DNA of 13,784 bases, taken from assembly GCA_018830685.1 (NCBI GenBank), contig JAHJRR010000032.1, forward strand, positions 1-13,784, given 5' to 3'. Every line of letters starts with the position of its first letter. Positions within the stretch are counted from its first letter, which is position 1. This document shows positions 6,294-13,667 of this stretch, one piece after another. The stretch comes from Nanobdellota archaeon (GTDB taxonomy: Archaea; Nanobdellota; Nanobdellia; Pacearchaeales; GW2011-AR1). The notes beneath the pieces were generated by a model that saw only the letters and a list, made by a program, of their open reading frames with translations, searched no databases and was not told the DNA's origin. Position numbers and translations under genes: made by a program.

Positions 6294-8381
6294 ATGAAAA
6301 AATGGGTTGTGTTTGTGTTGTTGTTGCTAATCTTACCTCTTGCTTCTGCCGAGACAATGATTCTTTTGAATCAACAACCAAAAAGCGTTTATAATCTCGG
6401 TGATAAATTGAATATTCCTATTACTGTAACGTCCAATCAGGGAGTTTATGATTTTTTGAGAGTTTCTTTGATGTGCGATTCCCGAACTCATAATTTTCCG
6501 GAGGACTCTATTGACCTTGCTCCTGGCGAGGCTAAGAAGATAGATAATTCTGTTCTTTTGATAAATCGTTTTGTTGGAAGCGTTATTGGGACTTGTAAAA
6601 TCAGAGTAGGTTTAGAGAATGATGTTGAGAATTATATTTTCAGTAATGAGTTCAGAATCTCTAACATTATTAATCTTAATGTTAAGTTGGACAAAGCTTC
6701 TTATTCCCCTGGAGATACTATTGTTGTGAATGTGGATTCTTCCAAAGAGGATGGAAAATTGGTTAGTGGTATTTTTGAATTAAAGCTTACTGACGAGCTT
6801 GGAACCGATGTCGTTTCGCAGGGTGGAGTAATCCTTAACGGAATTCTCTCGACGGAGATTCAGATTCAGAATGATACTAAGGCGGGCTCTTATACTGTAT
6901 CTTTAAATGTTCGTGAATCAGATCCTTTAGGAGAAATTACAAATGTGGGTTCTTCTTTTGCAGGGTTTAGTGTGGATCAGGTCCCTAGGAATTTAGAGGT
7001 AGTCTTTGAGAGCGAGAGTGTTGAGCCTGGAACTGATTTGAGAGTGAAAGCTATACTTAGGGATCAGACTGGAGAGAATATTGAGTCTGTGACTTCTGTT
7101 AAGATTAAGAATAAAGATGGAAAGATTGTAAGTCAGTCGGAAGTTCAGACTGGCGAGTTTTATAATTTACCTATTGCTTACAATGAAGTTCCTTCTGCAT
7201 GGACAGCAGTGTTTGAGTCTAACGGAATTTTCAATGAGATGAATTTCACAATTTCTGAGAAGGTTGATTTGGGGATTGAGATATTGGATAGGACTTTAAT
7301 TTTAACTAATACCGGAAATGTTCCTTATAATGATACTGCTGTGGTAAAAGTTGGAGAGGAAACTCTTTATCTTGATGTTTACTTAAATCTTGACGAAGAA
7401 AAAAGATATCGTCTTGAAGCTCCTGATGGGGAATATGTTGTTGAGGTTTTGGCTGGTGAGCGTTCTATGACAGGAAATTTTGCTCTTACAGGAAAATCTA
7501 TAGATGTTTCTGAGGCTTCTGGAGGTGGTTTTGCAAAGTATTCTTTTGTTTGGTTATTCATAATACTTATTTTGGGTTTCGTTTTTGTCATCGCGTATAG
7601 GAGAGGATATCAGAGGAATTTTGTAGGTTATGTCTCTTCAAGGATGAGTAGAAAGAGTAATATATCTACTTCCCTAATGAGTGGAAAAGAAGTTCATTCT
7701 GGAGCTACTTCTTTAAATTCTTCACACGTACTTGGAGATTCTTTTAAGGATTTGATTGTTAATCCTAAGAGTAATGCAGAGCTTTCTCTTTCAATGCAAG
7801 GAAATAAGCAAGATGTTTGTATTGTTGTGTTAAATGTTAAGAATGCTGAGAATGTTGTTTCTGGAAAGGGAAATGCTAAGGAGACTCTTCAGCAAATTGT
7901 TGATGTTGCGGATGAAAATAGAGCTTCTACATATCGGGGTAATAGTTCTCTTTTCTTTATTCTTGCTCCAGAGAGAACTAAAACATTTGGAAATGAAGGC
8001 GTTGCCTTAGAGATTGCCAAGAAAACGAAAGAGATACTTGCGAATCACAATAAAATGTTCCAGCAGAAGATATCTTTCGGGATTTCCATAAATAATGGTC
8101 CTATGATTGTTAAATCTGATGGGGCGAACCTACAGTTTATGAGTTTGGGAAATCTTATGATGAATTCAAAGAAGATTTCTACATTTGCCGAGGATGACGT
8201 TCTTCTGAGTGAGAAAGTGAATGATAAGCTTCGTTCTATTGTTAAGGCTGAGAGACACGAGAAGAATGGTATTCCTGTTTATTCTATAAAGGAGATTAGA
8301 AAGAATTCTGATAGTAGTAAGAATTTTATTAAGAATTTCTTGGAGAAGAATTTTGATGGCGAGGAAGGGAAGAAATCTTAG
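6294..8381 (+). CDS. Receptor-like protein: Ig-like outer domains, one span, degenerate class III cyclase-like domain
   Basis: A 695-residue envelope protein. Residues 1-19 form a signal peptide ending LASA. Residues 20-400 are beta-rich and built of several Ig/MG2-like units, with the repeated phrases LDKASYSPGDTI (132-143) and SESVEPGTDL (240-249) typical of such modules. A membrane span lies at about 417-435, followed by basic residues. After a Ser-rich linker, residues 507-667 resemble a class III nucleotidyl cyclase domain: a strand VCIVVLNV, the segment YRGNSSLFFIL where GDxxMAVF is usual, FGISINNGPMIV, and SLGNLMMNSKKI before a strand VLLSE, like the usual VIGDxVNxAxRL...ILVSE. The expected metal-binding aspartates are N514 and N550, so it is probably a binding or dimerisation domain without catalysis. 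Function is unknown; sensing across the membrane is inferred. It ends convergently, its stop overlapping that of the next gene. Confidence 0.85.
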   Translation: MKKWVVFVLLLLILPLASAETMILLNQQPKSVYNLGDKLNIPITVTSNQGVYDFLRVSLMCDSRTHNFPEDSIDLAPGEAKKIDNSVLLINRFVGSVIGTCKIRVGLENDVENYIFSNEFRISNIINLNVKLDKASYSPGDTIVVNVDSSKEDGKLVSGIFELKLTDELGTDVVSQGGVILNGILSTEIQIQNDTKAGSYTVSLNVRESDPLGEITNVGSSFAGFSVDQVPRNLEVVFESESVEPGTDLRVKAILRDQTGENIESVTSVKIKNKDGKIVSQSEVQTGEFYNLPIAYNEVPSAWTAVFESNGIFNEMNFTISEKVDLGIEILDRTLILTNTGNVPYNDTAVVKVGEETLYLDVYLNLDEEKRYRLEAPDGEYVVEVLAGERSMTGNFALTGKSIDVSEASGGGFAKYSFVWLFIILILGFVFVIAYRRGYQRNFVGYVSSRMSRKSNISTSLMSGKEVHSGATSLNSSHVLGDSFKDLIVNPKSNAELSLSMQGNKQDVCIVVLNVKNAENVVSGKGNAKETLQQIVDVADENRASTYRGNSSLFFILAPERTKTFGNEGVALEIAKKTKEILANHNKMFQQKISFGISINNGPMIVKSDGANLQFMSLGNLMMNSKKISTFAEDDVLLSEKVNDKLRSIVKAERHEKNGIPVYSIKEIRKNSDSSKNFIKNFLEKNFDGEEGKKS

Positions 8382-9283
8382 TTAGATTTTTTTGTTTTAT
8401 TCTTTTTTGTCTTGTTCGGATTCTTTTGCTGACTCATATTCTGAAGGTTCTCTTTTGCTTTTTCTTCTCTAATTATATTTTTTACATCCTTTTCTGAGAA
8501 TCTTTTTTCTATTAAATCACTGTGGAAGAATCGTAGGTAGATGCCGACTCCGATTATGACTATTCCTAATGTTATTGCGAAGGTAAATGTACTTGCGGAT
8601 TTACTGAAAATTATTTCTTTTATATATGAAGTTCCTTTTATATTCTTTGAAAAGATTATTTTATAGACCACTCCCTGGATTTTAAATAGGGTTACCGAGG
8701 CGAGTATCGTCGTGCTTCCGACGATGATTGGCCAGTTTACTCTTTGTTCTACAAGAATGAACGCTATTCCTGCTAGTACCAGTGTTGAGATTAGGACGAA
8801 ATTGAATTTCCCCGACCAGTAATCTCTTGCTTGGTTTGAGATTAGATAATATGCTGTTTCTCCTTTAATTAGGCAACTCCAGAAACTGCAGCCGTAATCT
8901 TTGTAATATGCGTCTTCTATAAATTTAGATGTTATTTTTTCTGCAATAATATTTTCAGTATTTATCTCTGAACAAGATATTACAAAGGTGTTCTCTTCGT
9001 AGATGAATGTATAATTTTGTGCTATATTACAATGTTCATTTATTAAAGGAATTGTTTGATTTGCTTTGTTTCTTATTTTTATTCCTTCTTCTATGAATGG
9101 GTTCTCGCTGATTTGTTCTTTTGCGGGATTCTCTGGAATGTTTAGTATCTTATTGGAGAGTTCTTCATTTATGTTCTCATAACTCGAGGAACTTTTCAGT
9201 GTTGAGAATGTTAGGAGGGAGAGTGTTGATAGGAATAGTAATAAACATACGATTGCGAGTGTACCCCCTCTAAAAAATCCCAT
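8378..9283 (-). CDS. Four-span membrane protein, unknown function
   Basis: I do not recognise a named family. The 301 residues start with a membrane span at about 8-28, preceded by GFFRGG. An outer or lumenal domain of ~130 residues carries four cysteines (C85, C104, C132, C137), which could form two disulfides. Three more spans follow at about 159-178, 183-202 and 230-252. The last 50 residues are charged and end in an Asn/Lys-rich tail. A TATA-like box 26 bases upstream supports the ATG at 9283. The gene converges on the receptor-like gene with overlapping stop codons; the A-rich codons of its tail give T-runs on the other strand that may terminate that neighbour. A role in the envelope is likely, nothing more specific. 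Confidence 0.78.
   Translation of the reverse strand: MGFFRGGTLAIVCLLLFLSTLSLLTFSTLKSSSSYENINEELSNKILNIPENPAKEQISENPFIEEGIKIRNKANQTIPLINEHCNIAQNYTFIYEENTFVISCSEINTENIIAEKITSKFIEDAYYKDYGCSFWSCLIKGETAYYLISNQARDYWSGKFNFVLISTLVLAGIAFILVEQRVNWPIIVGSTTILASVTLFKIQGVVYKIIFSKNIKGTSYIKEIIFSKSASTFTFAITLGIVIIGVGIYLRFFHSDLIEKRFSEKDVKNIIREEKAKENLQNMSQQKNPNKTKKNKTKKSN
8387..8408 (+). terminator. T-rich tract downstream of the receptor-like gene
   Basis: Runs of 7, 4 and 6 T on the + strand begin 6 bases after the receptor-like stop codon. They lie within the lysine-rich C-terminal codons of the opposing gene. T-rich tracts are the usual archaeal terminators, so this is a plausible end for the + strand transcript. 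Confidence 0.45.
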
Positions 9284-9304
9284 TAATAAATTAATCAGAA
9301 TGTG

Positions 9305-9312
9305 TTTATAAT
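9305..9312 (-). promoter_or_regulatory. TATA box of the four-span membrane protein gene
   Basis: On the minus strand ATTATAAA is centred 25-26 bases before the ATG at 9283, again a leaderless arrangement. It lies in the 53-base gap after the surface-protein gene, so this gene can be transcribed separately. Confidence 0.55.
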
Positions 9313-9336
9313 ATTAGTGGTTAATGAAATATAAAA

Positions 9337-10458
9337 TTAGTTATTTAATTGTACCCAAGAATAAACCCCGCCAGCATAGTCCGAAGTTTTTCTGCAACCC
9401 AAGAAATTGTTTGAACTAGAACTATAATAAATACTTCCCATTGTTGTTGAGCCACATGTGGGTGCCGAAGATTGAGGTTGAGTTCTTATTGAACCATTTA
9501 CATCCAATTTTGCAGTAGGACTTGTCGTCCCGATTCCGATATTAGCAAAATTACTAAAGAGAAGATTACCATTATTAGGCATATAGATTGTTCCGACAAG
9601 ATTATCTGTTGAATCATACCAGTCAATTCCACCATAGTTCTTACCAAGTCTTAATTTGTTGTACGCTTTACCGTACGTACCCAATACAAATGTGTTATCT
9701 ATGGAAGGATGCACATCACCTGCGATAGTTAATGCTGCACTTGGACTTGTCGTTCCGATTCCGACGTTGCCAGAAGTATCAATTGTAAAGGGAAGAGAAC
9801 TTAATCCTTCTTTGGCAATATAAAAATTACCGTAGCTACTAAGGGACCATTGATTACCTCCGCTCACGGAATCTTTTAAAGTTAACCAAGCAGGAGTCTG
9901 TGTATTATCTGAGTAAATTAGGATATCCTCTGTATTTATCTGTCCCCGAACATCAAGTGCAGATTGAGGTTCATTTGTGCCAATCCCAACATATCCGTCA
10001 TTGTAATAAATTGCATTTCCTGCTTCTGGTGAAACAGCGTTGCCTGTAAAGAACTTTGCGAAGAATCCAGTAATTCCTGTTGGGGGTTCGTTTGTTCCAG
10101 AACTACTCGAACCACTGCTACTTCCTCCTGAAGAAGATGACCTAGACGATGACCTGCTTGATGGTGTATTTTGTATTATATAATTATAACAGTTTCCGAA
10201 AGCACAATAACTATTCGCTCCGTGAGTAAGAAGACACTGAGAGTCTGTTGAGCATGCTGATGCCGGAATTAATTCTCCGCTGTTTAGGATTATCTCGTCG
10301 CTTGGTCGCTCTTCATTCGGTCCTGACTGATAGATTAAGATTGAGGCGATTGCGACTAATATTCCCACGAAGACAACGACGCTTCCTACAACTAGATTTT
10401 TTTGGTGTTTGCTAAATCGGGGTTTATGACTCATGTGTGGATGAAGCTTGTTTTCCAT
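9337..10458 (-). CDS. Membrane-anchored surface protein with GIGT-type fibre repeats
   Basis: A 373-residue surface protein. A basic N-terminus leads to a span at about 22-43 with no cleavage site seen, so it is probably anchored with its C-terminus outside. Residues 69-90 contain four cysteines in a compact C-x5-C-x9-C-x4-C pattern. A Ser/Gly-rich linker follows at 100-121, then the phrase TGNAV at 138-142. From 156 on, three copies of the fibre motif GIGT(T/N)xP, each followed by an A-L-(D/T)-(V/I)-x-G-like turn, start at 158, 233 and 308, exactly 75 residues apart. The C-terminus (335-373) has C335 and C355, YYSSSSNNFLGC and a terminal SWVQL, like the end domain of phage-tail-fibre-like and adhesin-like proteins. 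Attachment or cell-contact function is inferred. Unlike its neighbours it has a ~12-base leader with a GAGG site. Confidence 0.82.
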   Translation of the reverse strand: MENKLHPHMSHKPRFSKHQKNLVVGSVVVFVGILVAIASILIYQSGPNEERPSDEIILNSGELIPASACSTDSQCLLTHGANSYCAFGNCYNYIIQNTPSSRSSSRSSSSGGSSSGSSSSGTNEPPTGITGFFAKFFTGNAVSPEAGNAIYYNDGYVGIGTNEPQSALDVRGQINTEDILIYSDNTQTPAWLTLKDSVSGGNQWSLSSYGNFYIAKEGLSSLPFTIDTSGNVGIGTTSPSAALTIAGDVHPSIDNTFVLGTYGKAYNKLRLGKNYGGIDWYDSTDNLVGTIYMPNNGNLLFSNFANIGIGTTSPTAKLDVNGSIRTQPQSSAPTCGSTTMGSIYYSSSSNNFLGCRKTSDYAGGVYSWVQLNN

Positions 10459-10461
10459 TTT

Positions 10462-10465
10462 CCTC
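10462..10465 (-). promoter_or_regulatory. Shine-Dalgarno-like GAGG of the surface-protein gene
   Basis: Minus strand AGAGGAAA precedes the ATG at 10458, with only 3 bases between GAGG and the start codon, shorter than usual. With the TATA box 38 bases upstream it indicates a short leader, and it favours 10458 over the internal Met at residue 9. Confidence 0.45.
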
Positions 10466-10492
10466 TTTTATGTTCGTTCGAATCTTTTATTA

Positions 10493-10500
10493 TTTATAAA
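10493..10500 (-). promoter_or_regulatory. TATA box of the surface-protein gene
   Basis: TTTATAAA (self-complementary) is centred about 38 bases before the ATG at 10458, so transcription would start near 10470 and leave a ~12-base leader. Confidence 0.5.
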
Positions 10501-10531
10501 TGTTTCTTAGTAACGACGGATGATAAAAAAC

Positions 10532-10539
10532 TTTATTAA
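10532..10539 (+). promoter_or_regulatory. TATA-like box of the PEP synthase gene
   Basis: TTTATTAA is centred 25-26 bases before the ATG at 10561, a leaderless arrangement. It is back-to-back with the surface-protein promoter in a 102-base divergent region. Confidence 0.5.
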
Positions 10540-10560
10540 CTGATTCCCTTTTTATGTTTA

Positions 10561-13224
10561 ATGAAGGGAATTCAAGAAGAGACTGAGGGAAATGTAGTTT
10601 CCGAGAAATCCCGTTTTGTGAAATGGTTTTCTGAGTTGAATAAAGATTCTATTAGCATTGCTGGGGGCAAGGGTGCGAATCTTGCGGAGATTTATAATTT
10701 GAAAGTTCCAGTTCCTTCTGGTTTTGTTGTTACAGTTTCGGCTTATGACCATTTTATAAAAAGTGCGAATATCGACGACAAAATGAAAGAGATTCTTAGT
10801 GGGATTGATTATGAGAATGTTTCTTCGTTGGACAAAGCGACGAAAGAGGTTCGGGAAATTATAGAAAAATCCGAGATTCCTAAAGATATGGAGGAAGAAA
10901 TTTTGGAAAGTTATGAATCTCTTGGAGAAGGCGATTTGCCTCAAGGTCAGGCGGCACACGAGCTTTTGAATCGTTCGCCTGAATTACCTTTCGTTGCGGT
11001 TAGAAGTAGTGCCACGACGGAAGATCTTGCAGAAGCTAGTTTTGCAGGTCAGCAGGATTCTTTTGTGAATGTTAAGGGTAATTTTGATTTGTTGGTACAC
11101 ATAAAGAAATGTTTCGCATCCCTTTTTACTTCAAGAGCTACTTATTATAGAAATAAGAATGAATTTGATTATAGTAAAGCTAAGTTGGCTGTTGTTGTTC
11201 AGCGAATGATTGATTCCGACAAATCAGGGGTTGCTTTTTCTAAAGACCCTTCCTCAAGAAATGATAATGTTGTTATAGAAGCTGTTTGGGGACTCGGGGA
11301 AGGCATAGTTTCGGGGAGAATTACGCCAGATAGATATATTGTTTCTAAGGATATGGATATCTTAGAAAAACATATTAGTAAGAAGAAAATTGCTATTACT
11401 CGAGATTCGTCTGGTTCTAAAGAAATTATTAAACTAAAAGATGAAATCTCTGAAAGGCAAGTGCTTAAGGAATCTGAGATTAGTAAGATTGCTGAGATTG
11501 CACTTCAACTCGAGAAGCATTATGGGAAACCGCAGGACCTTGAGTTTGCGATTGAGAATGGGGAAATCTCTGTTGTTCAGACGCGTCCGATTACGACTCT
11601 TGAGAAGAAGAGTGATGGTTCTACGCGCGAGCTCAAAGGAGAAATTATTCTCAATGGTCTTGCGGCTTCACCAGGTATTGGTGTAGGTAAGGTTCGTATC
11701 GTCGGTGATTTGAAAGATTTGGATAGTGTTCAGAAAGGGGATGTTCTTGTGACGATTATGACTAATCCTGATATGGTTGTTGTTATGCAACGTTCTGCGG
11801 CGATTGTTACGGACGAGGGCGGTTTGACGGCTCACGCTTCGATAGTCTCGAGAGAGTTAGGAATCCCTGCAGTGGTTGGTACTGGAGATGCTACGAGAAA
11901 ACTTAAGGAAGGAGAATTTGTTACTGTTGATGGTTTTTCTGGTAAAATTTACAAGGGTAAAATTTCTGAGAGTGTCCAGAAAGAGGTTAAGCCAGTTCAT
12001 ATTGAGACTCGAACGAAATTGAAAGTTATTCTTGATATGCCTTCTTCTGCAGAACGTGCTTCGCGTTCAGGATTGAAGGCAATTGGATTGACGAGAATAG
12101 AAGGAATTATAGCCGAGAGTGGAAAGCATCCCAATTATTTTTTAGAAAACGAAAATCTTGGAGATTATGAGAACATTGTTTTTGAAGGACTAGAAATTAT
12201 CTCGAAGAACTTTGATGAAATCTGGGTGAGGACTTCTGATATAAGGAGCGATGAATTTGCAAATCTTGAGGGAGCACCTAAAGAGAAGGAAGTTAATCCG
12301 ATGTTGGGTATGCACGGGGTTAGATATAGTCTAAGGCATCCTGAGATTTTGAAGGCTGAGCTTAGAGCTATGAAAAGAATTGCTGGTTCGGGTAAGATGG
12401 TGGGTGTTATTGTCCCACAAGTTATTTCTGTTGAAGAGATTAAAGTGGTGAAAAGTATCCTTGAAGAAGTGGGTTTTCTGAATGCTAAATTGGGTGTTAT
12501 GATTGAAACTCCTGCAGCAGTCCAGATTATTAAGGAGCTTTGTGAAGAAGGAATATCTTTTGTTTCTTTTGGAACAAATGATTTAACACAATATACTCTT
12601 GCAATTGATAGAGGGAATGAGAGCGTTCAAGGGATTTATGATGAGATGCATCCTGCTGTTTTGAGTCAGATAAAGGATGTTGTTATAGAATGTAAGAGTA
12701 AGGGAGTTGAGACTAGTATTTGTGGTCAGGCAGGAAGTAAGGAAAAGATGGTTAGGTTCCTTGTTGGGATTGGAATTGATAGCATAAGCGTTAATGCGGA
12801 CGTTGCTTCTGATGTTGCCGAAATTGTTGCGGATGCCGAAAAACAGAATAAGGAGTGCTTTGATTCTGAAAAAGTACCTGATGAAAAAGTTGAAGAACAA
12901 CGCATGCCAGAGGTTCATCCAGAAATAAAAGAGCAGAGGGAACCTGTTCCGTCGGTTCCAGATGTTCCGATGCTTGGAGACAATAAACCTGAATTTTTCC
13001 CGATAAAAGGTCTTGAGAATATCAATGAAGATGTTCCTGTTGCAGAGAATAGTCCTGTTGGTGAAGATGGTGATGAAAAAGATGGCTGGGAGAGTTGGAA
13101 TGGAGAGGACGATTCACATAAGAGTAATGAGTCTAGAGAAGAGACTAGTGAATCTCCGATAGTTAATGTTGATGAGCCCGTTGAAAGTGAAAAAGAGGAA
13201 GACGAGATTCTGGATATCTTTTGA
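10561..13224 (+). CDS. ppsA: Phosphoenolpyruvate synthase with acidic C-terminal extension
   Basis: Converts pyruvate, ATP and water to PEP, AMP and phosphate, feeding gluconeogenesis. Domains in order: N-terminal ATP-grasp part (about 18-345) with GGKGAN at 35-40, VRSSATTED at 147-155 and QTRPIT at 340-345; the mobile phosphohistidine domain with GGLTAHASIVSREL at 420-433, H425 being the phospho-carrier; and the C-terminal TIM barrel (about 485-755) with VRTSDIRSDE, NPMLG, MIETPAA, GTNDLTQY (671-678) and ICGQAGS, where C721 is the catalytic cysteine. The usual TCHA near H425 is TAHA, as in many archaeal enzymes. Residues 761-887 are an extra ~127-residue tail rich in Glu, Asp, Ser and Pro, beyond the normal family end of about 750-820 residues; its role is unknown. 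The first ~15 residues are also extra, but the TATA spacing supports this start. Confidence 0.95.
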   Translation: MKGIQEETEGNVVSEKSRFVKWFSELNKDSISIAGGKGANLAEIYNLKVPVPSGFVVTVSAYDHFIKSANIDDKMKEILSGIDYENVSSLDKATKEVREIIEKSEIPKDMEEEILESYESLGEGDLPQGQAAHELLNRSPELPFVAVRSSATTEDLAEASFAGQQDSFVNVKGNFDLLVHIKKCFASLFTSRATYYRNKNEFDYSKAKLAVVVQRMIDSDKSGVAFSKDPSSRNDNVVIEAVWGLGEGIVSGRITPDRYIVSKDMDILEKHISKKKIAITRDSSGSKEIIKLKDEISERQVLKESEISKIAEIALQLEKHYGKPQDLEFAIENGEISVVQTRPITTLEKKSDGSTRELKGEIILNGLAASPGIGVGKVRIVGDLKDLDSVQKGDVLVTIMTNPDMVVVMQRSAAIVTDEGGLTAHASIVSRELGIPAVVGTGDATRKLKEGEFVTVDGFSGKIYKGKISESVQKEVKPVHIETRTKLKVILDMPSSAERASRSGLKAIGLTRIEGIIAESGKHPNYFLENENLGDYENIVFEGLEIISKNFDEIWVRTSDIRSDEFANLEGAPKEKEVNPMLGMHGVRYSLRHPEILKAELRAMKRIAGSGKMVGVIVPQVISVEEIKVVKSILEEVGFLNAKLGVMIETPAAVQIIKELCEEGISFVSFGTNDLTQYTLAIDRGNESVQGIYDEMHPAVLSQIKDVVIECKSKGVETSICGQAGSKEKMVRFLVGIGIDSISVNADVASDVAEIVADAEKQNKECFDSEKVPDEKVEEQRMPEVHPEIKEQREPVPSVPDVPMLGDNKPEFFPIKGLENINEDVPVAENSPVGEDGDEKDGWESWNGEDDSHKSNESREETSESPIVNVDEPVESEKEEDEILDIF

Positions 13225-13226
13225 AG

Positions 13227-13242
13227 TTTAGATTTTTATTTT
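13227..13242 (+). terminator. T-rich tract after PEP synthase
   Basis: The 16 bases starting shortly after the stop codon are 13 T with runs of 5 and 4, in the 36-base gap between convergent genes. This fits an archaeal T-tract terminator. Confidence 0.4.
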
Positions 13243-13260
13243 GTAAGAATACATTTAATA

Positions 13261-13599
13261 TTAACTTGAAAAAAATTCGCTTGTCTTTTCCTCTTTAGGA
13301 TCTAATAGTGATTTTATATCTTCAGGAGCTCTAATGAGCAAATTGGAAAATTTATCCGAAGATATTTTTCCCTTTGTAAGAGCATCTTCTAAAGCAGTTC
13401 TTATCTTAGAATAATATACAAATTCACCTTGCGAGTCATCCAAAGGAAAATCGCCATATAGAACAGTTGGTTCTAGATAATCTGGATTCCTGACTTGAGA
13501 ATTTGGTCTCTTACCTTGTAAAATTGCATCCATCTTTGACAACACTAAAGAGTAATCGTTTTTTACGAGATTTTCAATGTGTGCATTTAACTTTTTCAT
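13261..13599 (-). CDS. Small hypothetical soluble protein
   Basis: I do not recognise this 112-residue protein. It has no membrane span, signal peptide or cysteine. It looks helical at 1-28 and 62-100, with a less regular, Pro/Tyr-containing segment (31-60) between. The C-terminus is charged and ends EFFSS. A TATA box 26 bases upstream supports the ATG at 13599, so the gene is probably leaderless and separately transcribed from the partial gene upstream. It converges on PEP synthase with a 36-base gap. Codons favour A- and T-ending forms. Confidence 0.7.
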   Translation of the reverse strand: MKKLNAHIENLVKNDYSLVLSKMDAILQGKRPNSQVRNPDYLEPTVLYGDFPLDDSQGEFVYYSKIRTALEDALTKGKISSDKFSNLLIRAPEDIKSLLDPKEEKTSEFFSS

Positions 13600-13620
13600 T
13601 CAAGGATGGAACAAAATGAC

Positions 13621-13629
13621 CTTATAAAG
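13621..13629 (-). promoter_or_regulatory. TATA box of the small hypothetical gene
   Basis: CTTTATAAG on the minus strand is centred at 13625, 26 bases before the ATG at 13599. The same nine bases recur at 13657-13665. Confidence 0.6.
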
Positions 13630-13643
13630 ATTTCCTAACTCAG

Positions 13644-13658
13644 AGTATCTCCGATACT
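13644..13658. repeat. 6-bp inverted repeat between two TATA-like boxes
   Basis: AGTATC TCC GATACT is a perfect 6-bp inverted repeat with a 3-base loop. It lies between the TATA box at 13621-13629 and its duplicate at 13657-13665, overlapping the latter by two bases, and follows the stop of the partial upstream gene. It may be an operator for the small gene or a 3'-end hairpin of the upstream transcript. Confidence 0.45.
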
Positions 13659-13665
13659 TATAAAG
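13657..13665. promoter_or_regulatory. Second CTTATAAAG element
   Basis: This is an exact copy of the nine bases at 13621-13629, 36 bases away. No start codon lies 26 bases from it on either strand, so it could be an alternative upstream promoter or coincidence. Confidence 0.3.
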
Positions 13666-13667
13666 AA

